Shown: positions 22,085-27,468 of the stretch, one piece after another
How positions within the stretch are numbered: the first letter of the stretch is position 1
How the letters are laid out: each line of letters opens with the position of its first letter
IMG/VR virus record: IMGVR_UViG_3300006641_000129
Location: 1 to 28,551 of that record
Reading direction: 5' to 3' (one strand)
DNA length: 28,551 bases
Source: a virus
The notes under the pieces: generated by a model
What the model saw: the letters and a program-made list of their open reading frames with translations, nothing else
The model's database searches: none
What the model was told of the DNA's origin: nothing
Made by a program: the position numbers and the translations under genes

Positions 22085-22345
22085 TCAATCGGTTTTTGTT
22101 TTCGATGGGCGACCACGCTTGCCCGCCACCTTGGGTTCACTGGGCGCGGGCAAAAAAGAATCGTGAAGCGTTGGGTTCATGGCTTCGACCATGCCGAGCA
22201 CCTCGAGCAGTCGGGCGACAGCGGCGGTCGGTTTGCGGTCACCCGCCGCCCATTTGCGAAAAGTGAACACGGGCACGCCCAAATAAGCGGCGGCTTGGGA
22301 TTCGTCCAAATTGAGGCGGGTTTGTAGGGCTTTGAATGGGTTCAT
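22085..22345 (-). CDS. HTH (Cro/XRE-like) DNA-binding protein with AT-hook-like tail
   Basis: 86 aa. Residues about 4-50 are a helix-turn-helix: LQTRLNLDESQAAAYLGVPV then FTFRKWAAGDRKPTAAVARL, the usual recognition-helix layout of XRE/Cro proteins. The C-terminal KVAGKRGRPSKTKTD contains an RGRP AT-hook-like core. A small regulator of early or late transcription is likely; it is a candidate binder of the palindromes at 24211-24836, which is inference only. A terminator separates it from the upstream leftward genes; no ribosome site is obvious. Confidence 0.78.
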   Translation of the reverse strand: MNPFKALQTRLNLDESQAAAYLGVPVFTFRKWAAGDRKPTAAVARLLEVLGMVEAMNPTLHDSFLPAPSEPKVAGKRGRPSKTKTD

Positions 22346-22366
22346 GGGGTCGGGCTTTCACAGGGT

Positions 22367-22391
22367 CAAAAAAGCCCCAAGCGCGGGGCTT
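22367..22391 (-). terminator. Rho-independent terminator of the leftward early operon
   Basis: On the minus strand AAGCCCC (22391-22385), a GCGCTT loop and GGGGCTT (22378-22372) are followed by a six-T run in total (22373-22368). It lies 12-36 bp past the stop of the 20-aa gene and before the HTH gene. Confidence 0.82.
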
Positions 22392-22402
22392 GGGGTGCTG
22401 GG

Positions 22403-22465
22403 TTACAGGTCTAACAGGTGAGCGATTAGGGCGGCGATTATGAGGGCGGCAATCCCTGCAATCAT
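22403..22465 (-). CDS. 20-aa hydrophobic membrane micro-protein
   Basis: MIAGIAALIIAALIAHLLDL is essentially one membrane helix. The ATG overlaps the stop of the 59-aa gene (ATGA, 22462-22465), with GAGG about 7 bp upstream, and the stop lies just before the terminator. The protein is too short for homology arguments; the coupling, ribosome site and composition make translation plausible. A similar hydrophobic micro-ORF sits between the terminase genes. Confidence 0.55.
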   Translation of the reverse strand: MIAGIAALIIAALIAHLLDL

Positions 22466-22641
22466 CTTCGCGCCTCACTGCGCCCGATGTCGATTAGGCG
22501 GCGACACTCGGTCACATCTTTAGGGTTTTCACTGGTTAGCATGGCGCGGATGTGCTGCGCCTCTGCCCGTGCTTTGTCGGGGCTTTGGGCGCGTTCATAC
22601 CTGCGCCCCGCTTCGATGTATGCGCTTTCGGTGTGGTTCAT
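22462..22641 (-). CDS. 59-aa charged helical early protein
   Basis: MNHTESAYIEAGRRYERAQS, PDKARAEAQHIRAMLTSENP, then a Cys/Arg-rich end. It is entirely helical by composition, with a GRRYERA motif. Start and stop both form ATGA overlaps (22638-22641 and 22462-22465), which supports a real gene. No family recognised. Confidence 0.7.
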   Translation of the reverse strand: MNHTESAYIEAGRRYERAQSPDKARAEAQHIRAMLTSENPKDVTECRRLIDIGRSEARR

Positions 22642-22904
22642 TTATGCACCCCCAAAGCCTCAAGGCGGGCGATGCAGTTTTGCAACGGGTCAATGGCGTC
22701 TGATGGGTCGCCCTCGGTGATGTCAAACAATGCGGCGTTGATCTGCTCCCATACGACCTGCAAACTTTGCGCGGTCTGATCTGCGGTCACTTCGCGCTCA
22801 GTTGTCAAATCGTCAATTTCCGCAAACAGAGCGGCGGCTTTGGTGTAGCCCTCGGCATAGCACAGGCGTTCACGCTCGGCGGGGGTCATTGTTTCTAAGT
22901 TCAT
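22638..22904 (-). CDS. Helical acidic early protein
   Basis: 88 aa from the ATG at 22904, 4 bp after the upstream stop with GGAG about 9 bp before; a longer frame to 22973 only reads back into the previous gene. MNLETMTPAERERLCYAEGY, then KAAALFAEIDDLTTEREVTA and a helix-rich acidic end. It is probably a coiled, dimeric protein. Unknown family; the stop overlaps the 59-aa gene by ATGA. Confidence 0.75.
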   Translation of the reverse strand: MNLETMTPAERERLCYAEGYTKAAALFAEIDDLTTEREVTADQTAQSLQVVWEQINAALFDITEGDPSDAIDPLQNCIARLEALGVHK

Positions 22905-22908
22905 GGGT

Positions 22909-23238
22909 TCATTCTCCAAAATGTGCATAGTGTTCGCCCATAGCGCGTGCCATAAGTGTGAGGATTCGGGCATTTTCTGCGCCGTAGATTTCGGGTCGAT
23001 CCCAAAAGCCCGCGCCGTGACCGTTACGGGTCAGCCATAAATCGTGCCCAAGCTGCGCGGGGTCGTACTGGGTCAAATCGATCTCACCCGAGCACGCCAA
23101 GCGCAGCCGATGGCACGCGCTCCACGCTTCAAGTTTTGTTTCAGGGCTTAACGGCTCATCGGGTGAGGGCTGCTCATCTTCGCCGGTTTCGGTGAAATAC
23201 ACCGCTTCAATATAGGCGGCGGTCATTGCGTCATTCAT
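22909..23238 (-). CDS. Conserved phage protein with LWLTRNGHGAGFWDR motif
   Basis: 109 aa from the ATG at 23238 (GGAAAG about 8 bp upstream); a TTG five codons earlier is less likely. The hallmark is HDLWLTRNGHGAGFWDRPEI at about residues 77-96, a motif that recurs in small hypothetical proteins of many unrelated phages. The N-terminal half is acidic (GEDEQPSPDEPLSPETK). The conservation suggests a useful early function, but I know of none demonstrated. It starts 2 bp after the stop of the 52-aa gene. Confidence 0.82.
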   Translation of the reverse strand: MNDAMTAAYIEAVYFTETGEDEQPSPDEPLSPETKLEAWSACHRLRLACSGEIDLTQYDPAQLGHDLWLTRNGHGAGFWDRPEIYGAENARILTLMARAMGEHYAHFGE

Positions 23239-23240
23239 TT

Positions 23241-23399
23241 TTAATCTTTCCAATGGTTACAGGGTCGGGTGCTGGTGTAGTAATGGGCGCTTGGGTCGCT
23301 CATGCGGTATTCGATCAACATGGCGCGGGCTTCGCGCATCGTTGGGAATTCGTCCACGGTCTCGAGGTCTCTACCATCGCGGCGTTGTATGTAGATCAT
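23241..23399 (-). CDS. 52-aa conserved phage protein
   Basis: MIYIQRRDGRDLETVDEFPT, MREARAMLIEYRMSDPSAHY, then YTSTRPCNHWKD. The strand-helix build with an N-terminal IYIQRRDG, a central EARAMLxEYR helix and a final YxSTRPCxxW is a pattern I recognise from many small phage proteins. The start overlaps the upstream stop (ATGA, 23396-23399) and the TAA stop is 2 bp before the next ATG. Function unknown. Confidence 0.82.
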   Translation of the reverse strand: MIYIQRRDGRDLETVDEFPTMREARAMLIEYRMSDPSAHYYTSTRPCNHWKD

Positions 23400-23719
23400 T
23401 CGTCCACCCTTTCGGTTTCTTCGATGTACTCGCCCTGAGTCAACTCATTGGCGACCCATTCAGCACCAAGCCATACGAGCGAGTTCATAAAAGCGCGGTA
23501 ATTGTCTAGATCGTTCAAAAGATAAGAGGGCAATTCACCCGTTACATCTTTGTATTCAGCCACGATTTCGTGCAAATCTTCGGCAAATTGTTTGTAGAGT
23601 GCCTCGGTCTCGGTGTAGTAAATCATCCCGCTCACACCACCGCTGCACCCGTGGTTCGCAATGTCTGCGAGTTCATTGTGCGAGTAGTTGTCAATCATCC
23701 ATTGTTTGAAGTCAGTCAT
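23396..23719 (-). CDS. Conserved phage protein, probably DUF7222-like
   Basis: 107 aa. NYSHNELADIANHGCSGGVS (11-30), then GMIYYTETEALYKQFAEDLH and a C-terminal VWLGAEWVANELTQ. The HGCxxGVxGMIYYxET core is typical of a small phage family that I associate, with moderate certainty, with DUF7222. It has no known function. AAGGA lies about 9 bp upstream of the ATG, after three tandem GGGTTAC-type repeats. The stop overlaps the 52-aa gene by ATGA. Confidence 0.78.
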   Translation of the reverse strand: MTDFKQWMIDNYSHNELADIANHGCSGGVSGMIYYTETEALYKQFAEDLHEIVAEYKDVTGELPSYLLNDLDNYRAFMNSLVWLGAEWVANELTQGEYIEETERVDE

Positions 23720-23731
23720 TTTGAAAAGTCC

Positions 23732-23755
23732 TTACGGTTACGGGTTACGGGTTAC
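23732..23755. repeat. Short tandem repeat TTACGGG
   Basis: TTACGG, TTACGGG, TTACGGG and TTAC follow one another. The block covers the stop codon of the 47-aa gene and sits just upstream of the ribosome site of the DUF7222-like gene. A GTTACAGGTTAC-like pair also lies upstream of the first gene of this operon (24193-24204). Confidence 0.7.
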
Positions 23756-23895
23756 AAGGAAAAGGCAAACACGGTCAAAAGGTACAGGGCGACAGCGGCA
23801 ACGGCTGCGCCGCCAATAACCGACCACTCCGAAGGCTCGGCGGGTGTCACTGGGTCGGGTGTGTAGTTTTCGCGGAATTTATCGAATGAGTTCAT
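23752..23895 (-). CDS. 47-aa single-pass membrane protein
   Basis: MNSFDKFRENYTPDPVTPAE, then PSEWSVIGGAAVAAVALYLL and TVFAFSL. A polar N-terminal half with several Pro residues is followed by one transmembrane helix at about residues 26-46 reaching the C-terminus. The start overlaps the upstream stop (ATGA, 23892-23895). It is likely an inner-membrane early protein; function unknown. Confidence 0.72.
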   Translation of the reverse strand: MNSFDKFRENYTPDPVTPAEPSEWSVIGGAAVAAVALYLLTVFAFSL

Positions 23896-24176
23896 GCTGT
23901 CACCCCTTCCACGGTGGCGGCAACTTCGCCCAGCTGTCGCACGATGTCGTAATAGTCACCATACGACATGTCGACCTCGTTGGGAAATGTGTACCAATTG
24001 TTGTCATAGGCTTCCAAGATGCCAGCGGGTGTGAACTCCACGCCAGCAATCAACATCACATCAATGTGACGATCAATGTCCATCAGCACAATGTGACCGT
24101 TCTTAAGTTGAGTTGCCGCAATTCGTTGACCATTGGCTGTGTAGGTTCTGCCAGTGTTGAATTTGATTGTTTCCAT
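23892..24176 (-). CDS. First gene of the leftward early operon, conserved small protein
   Basis: 94 aa. METIKFNTGRTYTANGQRIA, then LKNGHIVLMDIDRHIDVMLI and a C-terminal part with MSYGDYYDI. The FNTGRTYTANGQRIAA opening is a beta-rich pattern I have seen in small phage early proteins. AAAGGA lies 8-9 bp before the ATG. It is the promoter-proximal gene of the operon, 55-60 bp downstream of a TTGACA promoter covered by palindromes, so it should be among the first expressed. Function unknown. Confidence 0.8.
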   Translation of the reverse strand: METIKFNTGRTYTANGQRIAATQLKNGHIVLMDIDRHIDVMLIAGVEFTPAGILEAYDNNWYTFPNEVDMSYGDYYDIVRQLGEVAATVEGVTA

Positions 24177-24230
24177 TTGTCTATCCTTTACTGTTACAGG
24201 TTACTGTCTCACCCCCGTGGGTGAACCACT

Positions 24231-24258
24231 AGGTTATCACAGATTCTGCGAATGTCAA
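24231..24258 (-). promoter_or_regulatory. Leftward early promoter with overlapping operator palindromes
   Basis: On the minus strand a perfect TTGACA (24258-24253) is followed by a 16-bp spacer and TAACCT (24236-24231). The -10 overlaps the palindrome AACCACTAGGTT (24224-24235), the -35 abuts ACCCACTGGGT (24258-24268), and ACCCCCGTGGGT (24211-24222) lies just downstream of the expected start point. Three copies over one promoter suggest repression by the palindrome-binding protein. Confidence 0.6.
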
Positions 24259-24587
24259 CCCACTGGGTGCATTTATTTTCTAGGTACTTTCCCTACCCGC
24301 TGGGTATCAGTTAACCCAATGTGTCGCGGATTCCTCAAGGGTGTGACAACTGTGACTGAAACGGGGGGTAAGGATTCTGGAAAACTGAAAAGTTTGTGCC
24401 TTTTTAAAAAGTCGTAAATTTTTGGTCTCCTGCGCGGAGACACTTTGTCACACCTGCCCCCAAAAACCCACGGGGTCGGGGTTTCTTTTGACCCAGCGGG
24501 GTGAAATCCCCCGATTCCGTGACCCACTGGGTCAGTTTGCCCCCGTTTAATTGGTTTCCGCTGGGTTTCCTTTTCCCACTGGGTTTT

Positions 24588-24611
24588 TGTCACTCTGTCA
24601 CATTGTCACAC
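24588..24611 (+). repeat. Three tandem octamers TGTCACNN
   Basis: TGTCACTC, TGTCACAT and TGTCACAC lie head to tail at 24588, 24596 and 24604. Further TGTCACA-type copies occur at 24446-24454 and, inverted, at 24341-24348. They resemble short iterons or an operator for a helically phased protein. Confidence 0.6.
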
Positions 24612-24881
24612 CCTGACGCAATGACCCAGCGGGTCACCAATGACCCACGGGGTCGGGCGTCTGCGCTGCCGTGGTGCTCGGTGCAAAGCGCCCAGCGCCG
24701 CCGGATTTACCCGCGATTCTGGAAACTGGATTCAGGGCACATGGGGTGGGTGTGGTCCCGCGACCCTCCGGTCCCGGCGACGGCGGTATCGCGAACAATT
24801 TTTTATTTTTTCAAATTAACCCGAGACCCAGTGGGTTCACATAACTCACATGATTCCTTTTCCCCACGCAGCACAAACATG

Positions 24882-24890
24882 TGGTAGATT
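24882..24890 (+). promoter_or_regulatory. Extended -10 promoter of the late/packaging operon
   Basis: TGGTAGATT fits the TGN-TANNNT extended -10 pattern; no -35 is found at the proper distance. The start point would be near 24896-24898, only a few bases before the terS ATG at 24900, so the transcript would be almost leaderless. No ribosome site precedes the ATG. Confidence 0.45.
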
Positions 24891-24899
24891 CACAGCACT

Positions 24900-25469
24900 A
24901 TGGAAACAAGGCAACCCTCATCCGTAGGCGCAGTTGTCACACCCGAACAATCCGTCAGCAACGGCGACAACCTCGAATTGCCCCAGTGGCTCTCTGTGCC
25001 TGACCCAAAACCCATCGCACCGTCCCGTGTGATGCGTGACCTCGTCCATTCCCAATACGCCAGCATCTTTGAGCGAGTCATCGAGCAGATTTACCGTGGG
25101 CGCTCACTTGCCTCACTCCTCGAAGACGATCATCGTGAAATCAGCTACGAGGATTTCCTGCGCTGGGTCAAGCGTGACCCGATGCGCCATGAGCGGTTCA
25201 AAGAAGCGCAGGAGTCGCGGACCGAGTTCATCGCTGGTGAGATTCTCGAGATTGCCGATGCCGAGGACTCGATAGAAGATGTGCAGAGGAGTCGTCTAAA
25301 GATCGACACTCGCAAGTGGCTCATGGGTGCTTGGAACAGGAAACGCTACGGCGAGACCAAGACACTTGAGATGGCCGGATCGATCTCGATCACTGGTGCG
25401 CTGGCTGCGGCCCGTGAGCGCATGATCGAGGGTGAGGTGATTGACGTGACACCGAAGGAGATTGAATGA
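24900..25469 (+). CDS. terS: Terminase small subunit
   Basis: 189 aa (P22 gp3 is 162 aa). After a Pro-rich N-terminus of about 40 residues comes a DNA-binding type helical region (VIEQIYRGRSLASLLEDDHR, EISYEDFLRWVKRDPMRHER), then AQESRTEFIAGEILEIADAE and the TerS signature LKIDTRKWLMGAWNRKRYGE. It would recognise the packaging site and hand DNA to TerL. The start has no ribosome site and lies right after an extended -10 element. The preceding repeat region may contain the packaging start. The stop overlaps the 22-aa micro-gene (ATGA, 25466-25469). Confidence 0.86.
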   Translation: METRQPSSVGAVVTPEQSVSNGDNLELPQWLSVPDPKPIAPSRVMRDLVHSQYASIFERVIEQIYRGRSLASLLEDDHREISYEDFLRWVKRDPMRHERFKEAQESRTEFIAGEILEIADAEDSIEDVQRSRLKIDTRKWLMGAWNRKRYGETKTLEMAGSISITGALAAARERMIEGEVIDVTPKEIE

Positions 25470-25534
25470 CTATTTTGTACGCTGTTCTTTTCGTCGTTGC
25501 AGCACGGCTCCTGATTGACCTGTGGTTTGACTGA
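25466..25534 (+). CDS. 22-aa membrane micro-protein between terminase subunits
   Basis: MTILYAVLFVVAARLLIDLW then FD: one hydrophobic helix with a central Arg and an acidic end. It overlaps terS by ATGA (25466-25469) and terL by TGATG (25532-25536), filling the gap exactly. AAGGAG (25455-25460) lies 5 bp upstream. The perfect fit and hydrophobic pattern argue that it is translated; at the least it couples terL translation to terS. No homology can be judged at this length. Confidence 0.6.
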   Translation: MTILYAVLFVVAARLLIDLWFD

Positions 25535-27075
25535 TGCAGCGCCCCATTTACTCACCCGAAGAAGAACAACTGCTGATGACGCAGCTTTGGTCACCGCAGA
25601 TTTCGGATGACCCTGAGAACTTCGTCATGTTTTGCTTCCCGTGGGGGCAGACCAACACACCGTTGGAGAAGTTCAAAGGACCGCGCAAGTGGCAACGCCG
25701 GGCACTGAGAAGGATCGCAGAATTCATCAAAGCCAACCGGGGCAAACTCGACGCTGGTGAACTCATCGAAGCACTGCGCCGCGCTGTGTCATCGGGCCGT
25801 GGTGTGGGTAAGTCCGCACTCGTGTCGTGGCTGGTGCTGTGGATGCTAAGTACGCGCATCGGATCGAGCGTGGTCGTGTCGGCCAACAGCGAGACACAGT
25901 TGAGAACGGTCACATGGGGTGAGTTGACCAAGTGGGCCACGATGTCCATCAACTCGCACTGGTGGGAGCCAAGCGCGACCAAGTTGTCCCCCGCCTCGTG
26001 GTTGACTGACCTTGTCGAGCGTGATCTGAAGAAGGGCACGCGCTACTGGGGAGCCGAGGGGAAACTGTGGAGTGAAGAAAACCCAGACGCCTACGCTGGT
26101 GTGCACAACATGGACGGCATGATGGTGATCTTCGATGAAGCGTCCGGTATCCCTGACGGCATCTGGTCGGTGGCTGCGGGCTTCTTTACCGAAAACATCT
26201 TGGATCGCTACTGGTTCGCGTTCTCCAACGGTCGTCGCAACACTGGGTACTTTTACGAGGCGGTGGACGGCAACAAGCGTGACTTCTGGGAAAGCGAGAA
26301 GATCGATGCACGCACCGTCGAGGGCACGGACAAGTCGATCTACGAGCAGATCATCGCTGAGTACGGAGAAGACAGTGACGAGGCCCGAGTCGAGGTGTAC
26401 GGCGACTTCCCCAAGAGCGGCGATGACCAGTTCATCATGCCCTCGACTGTGGACGACGCCATGAAGCGACCCAAGTACAAAGACATGACCGCACCCGTGG
26501 TGCTCGGTGTTGACCCGGCCCGTGGGGGCATGGACAGCACGGTCATCGTGGCCCGCCAAGGGCGTGACATCCTTGCGATCCGACGGTTCAAGGGCGACGA
26601 CACCATGACCACCGTGGGCCATGTGATCGATGCTATCGAGGAGTTCAAGCCAACGCTGACTGCCATCGATGAGGGCGGCCTCGGGTACGGGATACTTGAC
26701 AGGCTCACCGAGCAGAGGTACAAAGTGCGCGGGGTGAACTTCGGTTGGAAAGCCAAGAACCCTGTGATGTGGGGCAACAAACGAGCCGAGATGTGGGGCA
26801 CGATGCGCGAATGGTTGAAGACCGCCTCGCTGCCGCAGGACAGACAGTTGAAAGCTGATCTGGTCGGTCCGATGAAGAAGCCCAACTCCGCAGGCACGAT
26901 CTTTTTGGAGGGGAAAAAGGAAATGAAAGCCCGTGGACTGGCGTCACCTGATGCCGCCGATGCACTGGCCGTGACTTTTGCTTTCCCTGTGGCACATCGC
27001 GAGTACAATGACCGAACAACCCTGCGACGTAATGCTCAAAACGGCACCGTTGCAACTTCATGGATGGGAGCCTAG
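25534..27075 (+). CDS. terL: Terminase large subunit
   Basis: 513 aa (P22 gp2 is 499 aa). ATPase: Walker A SGRGVGKS (87-94), Walker B MVIFDEAS (197-204), coupling-type FSNGRRNTGYFYEA (230-243). Nuclease: GVDPARGGMDST (Asp327), LTAIDEGGLGYG (Asp379) and SPDAADALAV (Asp473/Asp476). It is the packaging motor, translocating DNA into the procapsid and cutting it at the end of a headful or at a site. The start overlaps the 22-aa micro-gene by one base (TGATG) and no separate ribosome site is strong, so coupled translation is likely. Confidence 0.96.
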   Translation: MQRPIYSPEEEQLLMTQLWSPQISDDPENFVMFCFPWGQTNTPLEKFKGPRKWQRRALRRIAEFIKANRGKLDAGELIEALRRAVSSGRGVGKSALVSWLVLWMLSTRIGSSVVVSANSETQLRTVTWGELTKWATMSINSHWWEPSATKLSPASWLTDLVERDLKKGTRYWGAEGKLWSEENPDAYAGVHNMDGMMVIFDEASGIPDGIWSVAAGFFTENILDRYWFAFSNGRRNTGYFYEAVDGNKRDFWESEKIDARTVEGTDKSIYEQIIAEYGEDSDEARVEVYGDFPKSGDDQFIMPSTVDDAMKRPKYKDMTAPVVLGVDPARGGMDSTVIVARQGRDILAIRRFKGDDTMTTVGHVIDAIEEFKPTLTAIDEGGLGYGILDRLTEQRYKVRGVNFGWKAKNPVMWGNKRAEMWGTMREWLKTASLPQDRQLKADLVGPMKKPNSAGTIFLEGKKEMKARGLASPDAADALAVTFAFPVAHREYNDRTTLRRNAQNGTVATSWMGA

Positions 27076-27076
27076 T

Positions 27077-27226
27077 ATGCCTCTTGTAAAGTCACCCAGC
27101 AAAAACGCATTTCGTGCGAATGTCAAAGCTGAAGTCAAGGCCGGAAAGCCTGTAAAACAAGCCGTTGCGATTGCTTATTCAGTCAAACGCGAAGCCCAAA
27201 AACCAGCCCCAAAAAGCAAAAAATGA
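27077..27226 (+). CDS. 49-aa basic phage protein, DUF6496-like
   Basis: MPLVKSPSKNAFRANVKAEV, then KAGKPVKQAVAIAYSVKREA and a KPAPKSKK tail. The ATG at 27077 was chosen for GGGAG 8 bp upstream; a longer frame back to 26978 would overlap terL out of frame. The MPLxKSxSKxAxxxNVxxE...GKPxKQAVAIA pattern is widespread in phages next to terminase or portal genes and resembles DUF6496. It is highly basic, so nucleic-acid or scaffold contact is possible; the role is unknown. The stop overlaps the co-chaperonin start (ATGA). Confidence 0.85.
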   Translation: MPLVKSPSKNAFRANVKAEVKAGKPVKQAVAIAYSVKREAQKPAPKSKK

Positions 27227-27468
27227 CTCTCAAGGCCAACCAAAACTGCGTCATCATCGAGCCGGATGTTGAAAAACACGAACTGTTTATCATCCCGCCC
27301 GGCGACAAGTGTGAAACTGGCATCGTTGTTGCCATTGGTCCAAATTGCACAGATGTTGTGGTTGGCGACCACGTATACTTTGGCGTGGGTCAGGAATTTA
27401 AGTATGAAGGCAAAGAATACGTCGTCATGCGTGAACCCCACATATTAGGAGTTTTGGAACATGGCTGA
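27223..27468 (+). CDS. GroES-like co-chaperonin
   Basis: 81 aa (GroES 97, T4 gp31 111). VIIEPD (10-15) starts the barrel; HELFIIPP (19-26) takes the place of the mobile loop and carries the hydrophobic FII where GroES has IVL; ETGIVVAIGP (31-40), VGDHVYFGVG (47-56) and YEGKEYVVMREPHILGVL complete the Cpn10 pattern. It probably works with host GroEL to fold the coat or other virion proteins, as T4 gp31 does. It lies between terL and portal in the head-assembly part of the operon. The start overlaps by ATGA, and the stop overlaps the portal start by 8 bp. Confidence 0.85.
   Translation: MTLKANQNCVIIEPDVEKHELFIIPPGDKCETGIVVAIGPNCTDVVVGDHVYFGVGQEFKYEGKEYVVMREPHILGVLEHG

Larger units (their letters stand above)
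24211..24836. repeat. Array of about 12-13 palindromes, consensus ACCCASYGGGT
   Basis: Copies: 24211-24222, 24225-24234 (weak), 24258-24268, 24295-24305, 24314-24324 (degenerate), 24466-24476, 24491-24502, 24522-24532, 24557-24566 (half), 24574-24584, 24624-24634, 24643-24653 and 24826-24836. The best are TGACCCACTGGGTCA (24520-24534) and TGACCCAGCGGGTCA (24622-24636), symmetric over 15 bp. Both halves are conserved while the centre varies, as expected for sites of a dimeric DNA-binding protein. The whole 24177-24899 stretch has no credible gene; besides the array it holds TGTCAC octamers, a GTCTCC-TGCGC-GGAGAC hairpin (24425-24441) and an AT-rich tract (24794-24819). Confidence 0.8.

Noticed and set aside
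24273-24593. 106-codon minus-strand frame in the control region
   Set aside because: Starts with a non-ATG codon, no ribosome site, and its sequence is set by the palindromes (repeated Gly/Pro/Val/Thr triplets) rather than looking like a folded protein.
24211-24836. CRISPR array
   Set aside because: Repeats are 11-15-bp palindromes with irregular spacing (19 to about 170 bp), not 24-40-bp repeats with even spacers, and no cas gene is nearby; the Cas4-like nuclease is a standard phage DUF2800 protein.
24501-24887. 128-codon plus-strand frame in the control region
   Set aside because: Crosses the palindrome array and AT-rich tract, no ribosome site, overlaps the late promoter, composition not protein-like.
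25846-26622. 258-codon minus-strand frame within terL
   Set aside because: Antisense to the TerL ATPase and nuclease motifs; His/Val-rich shadow composition.
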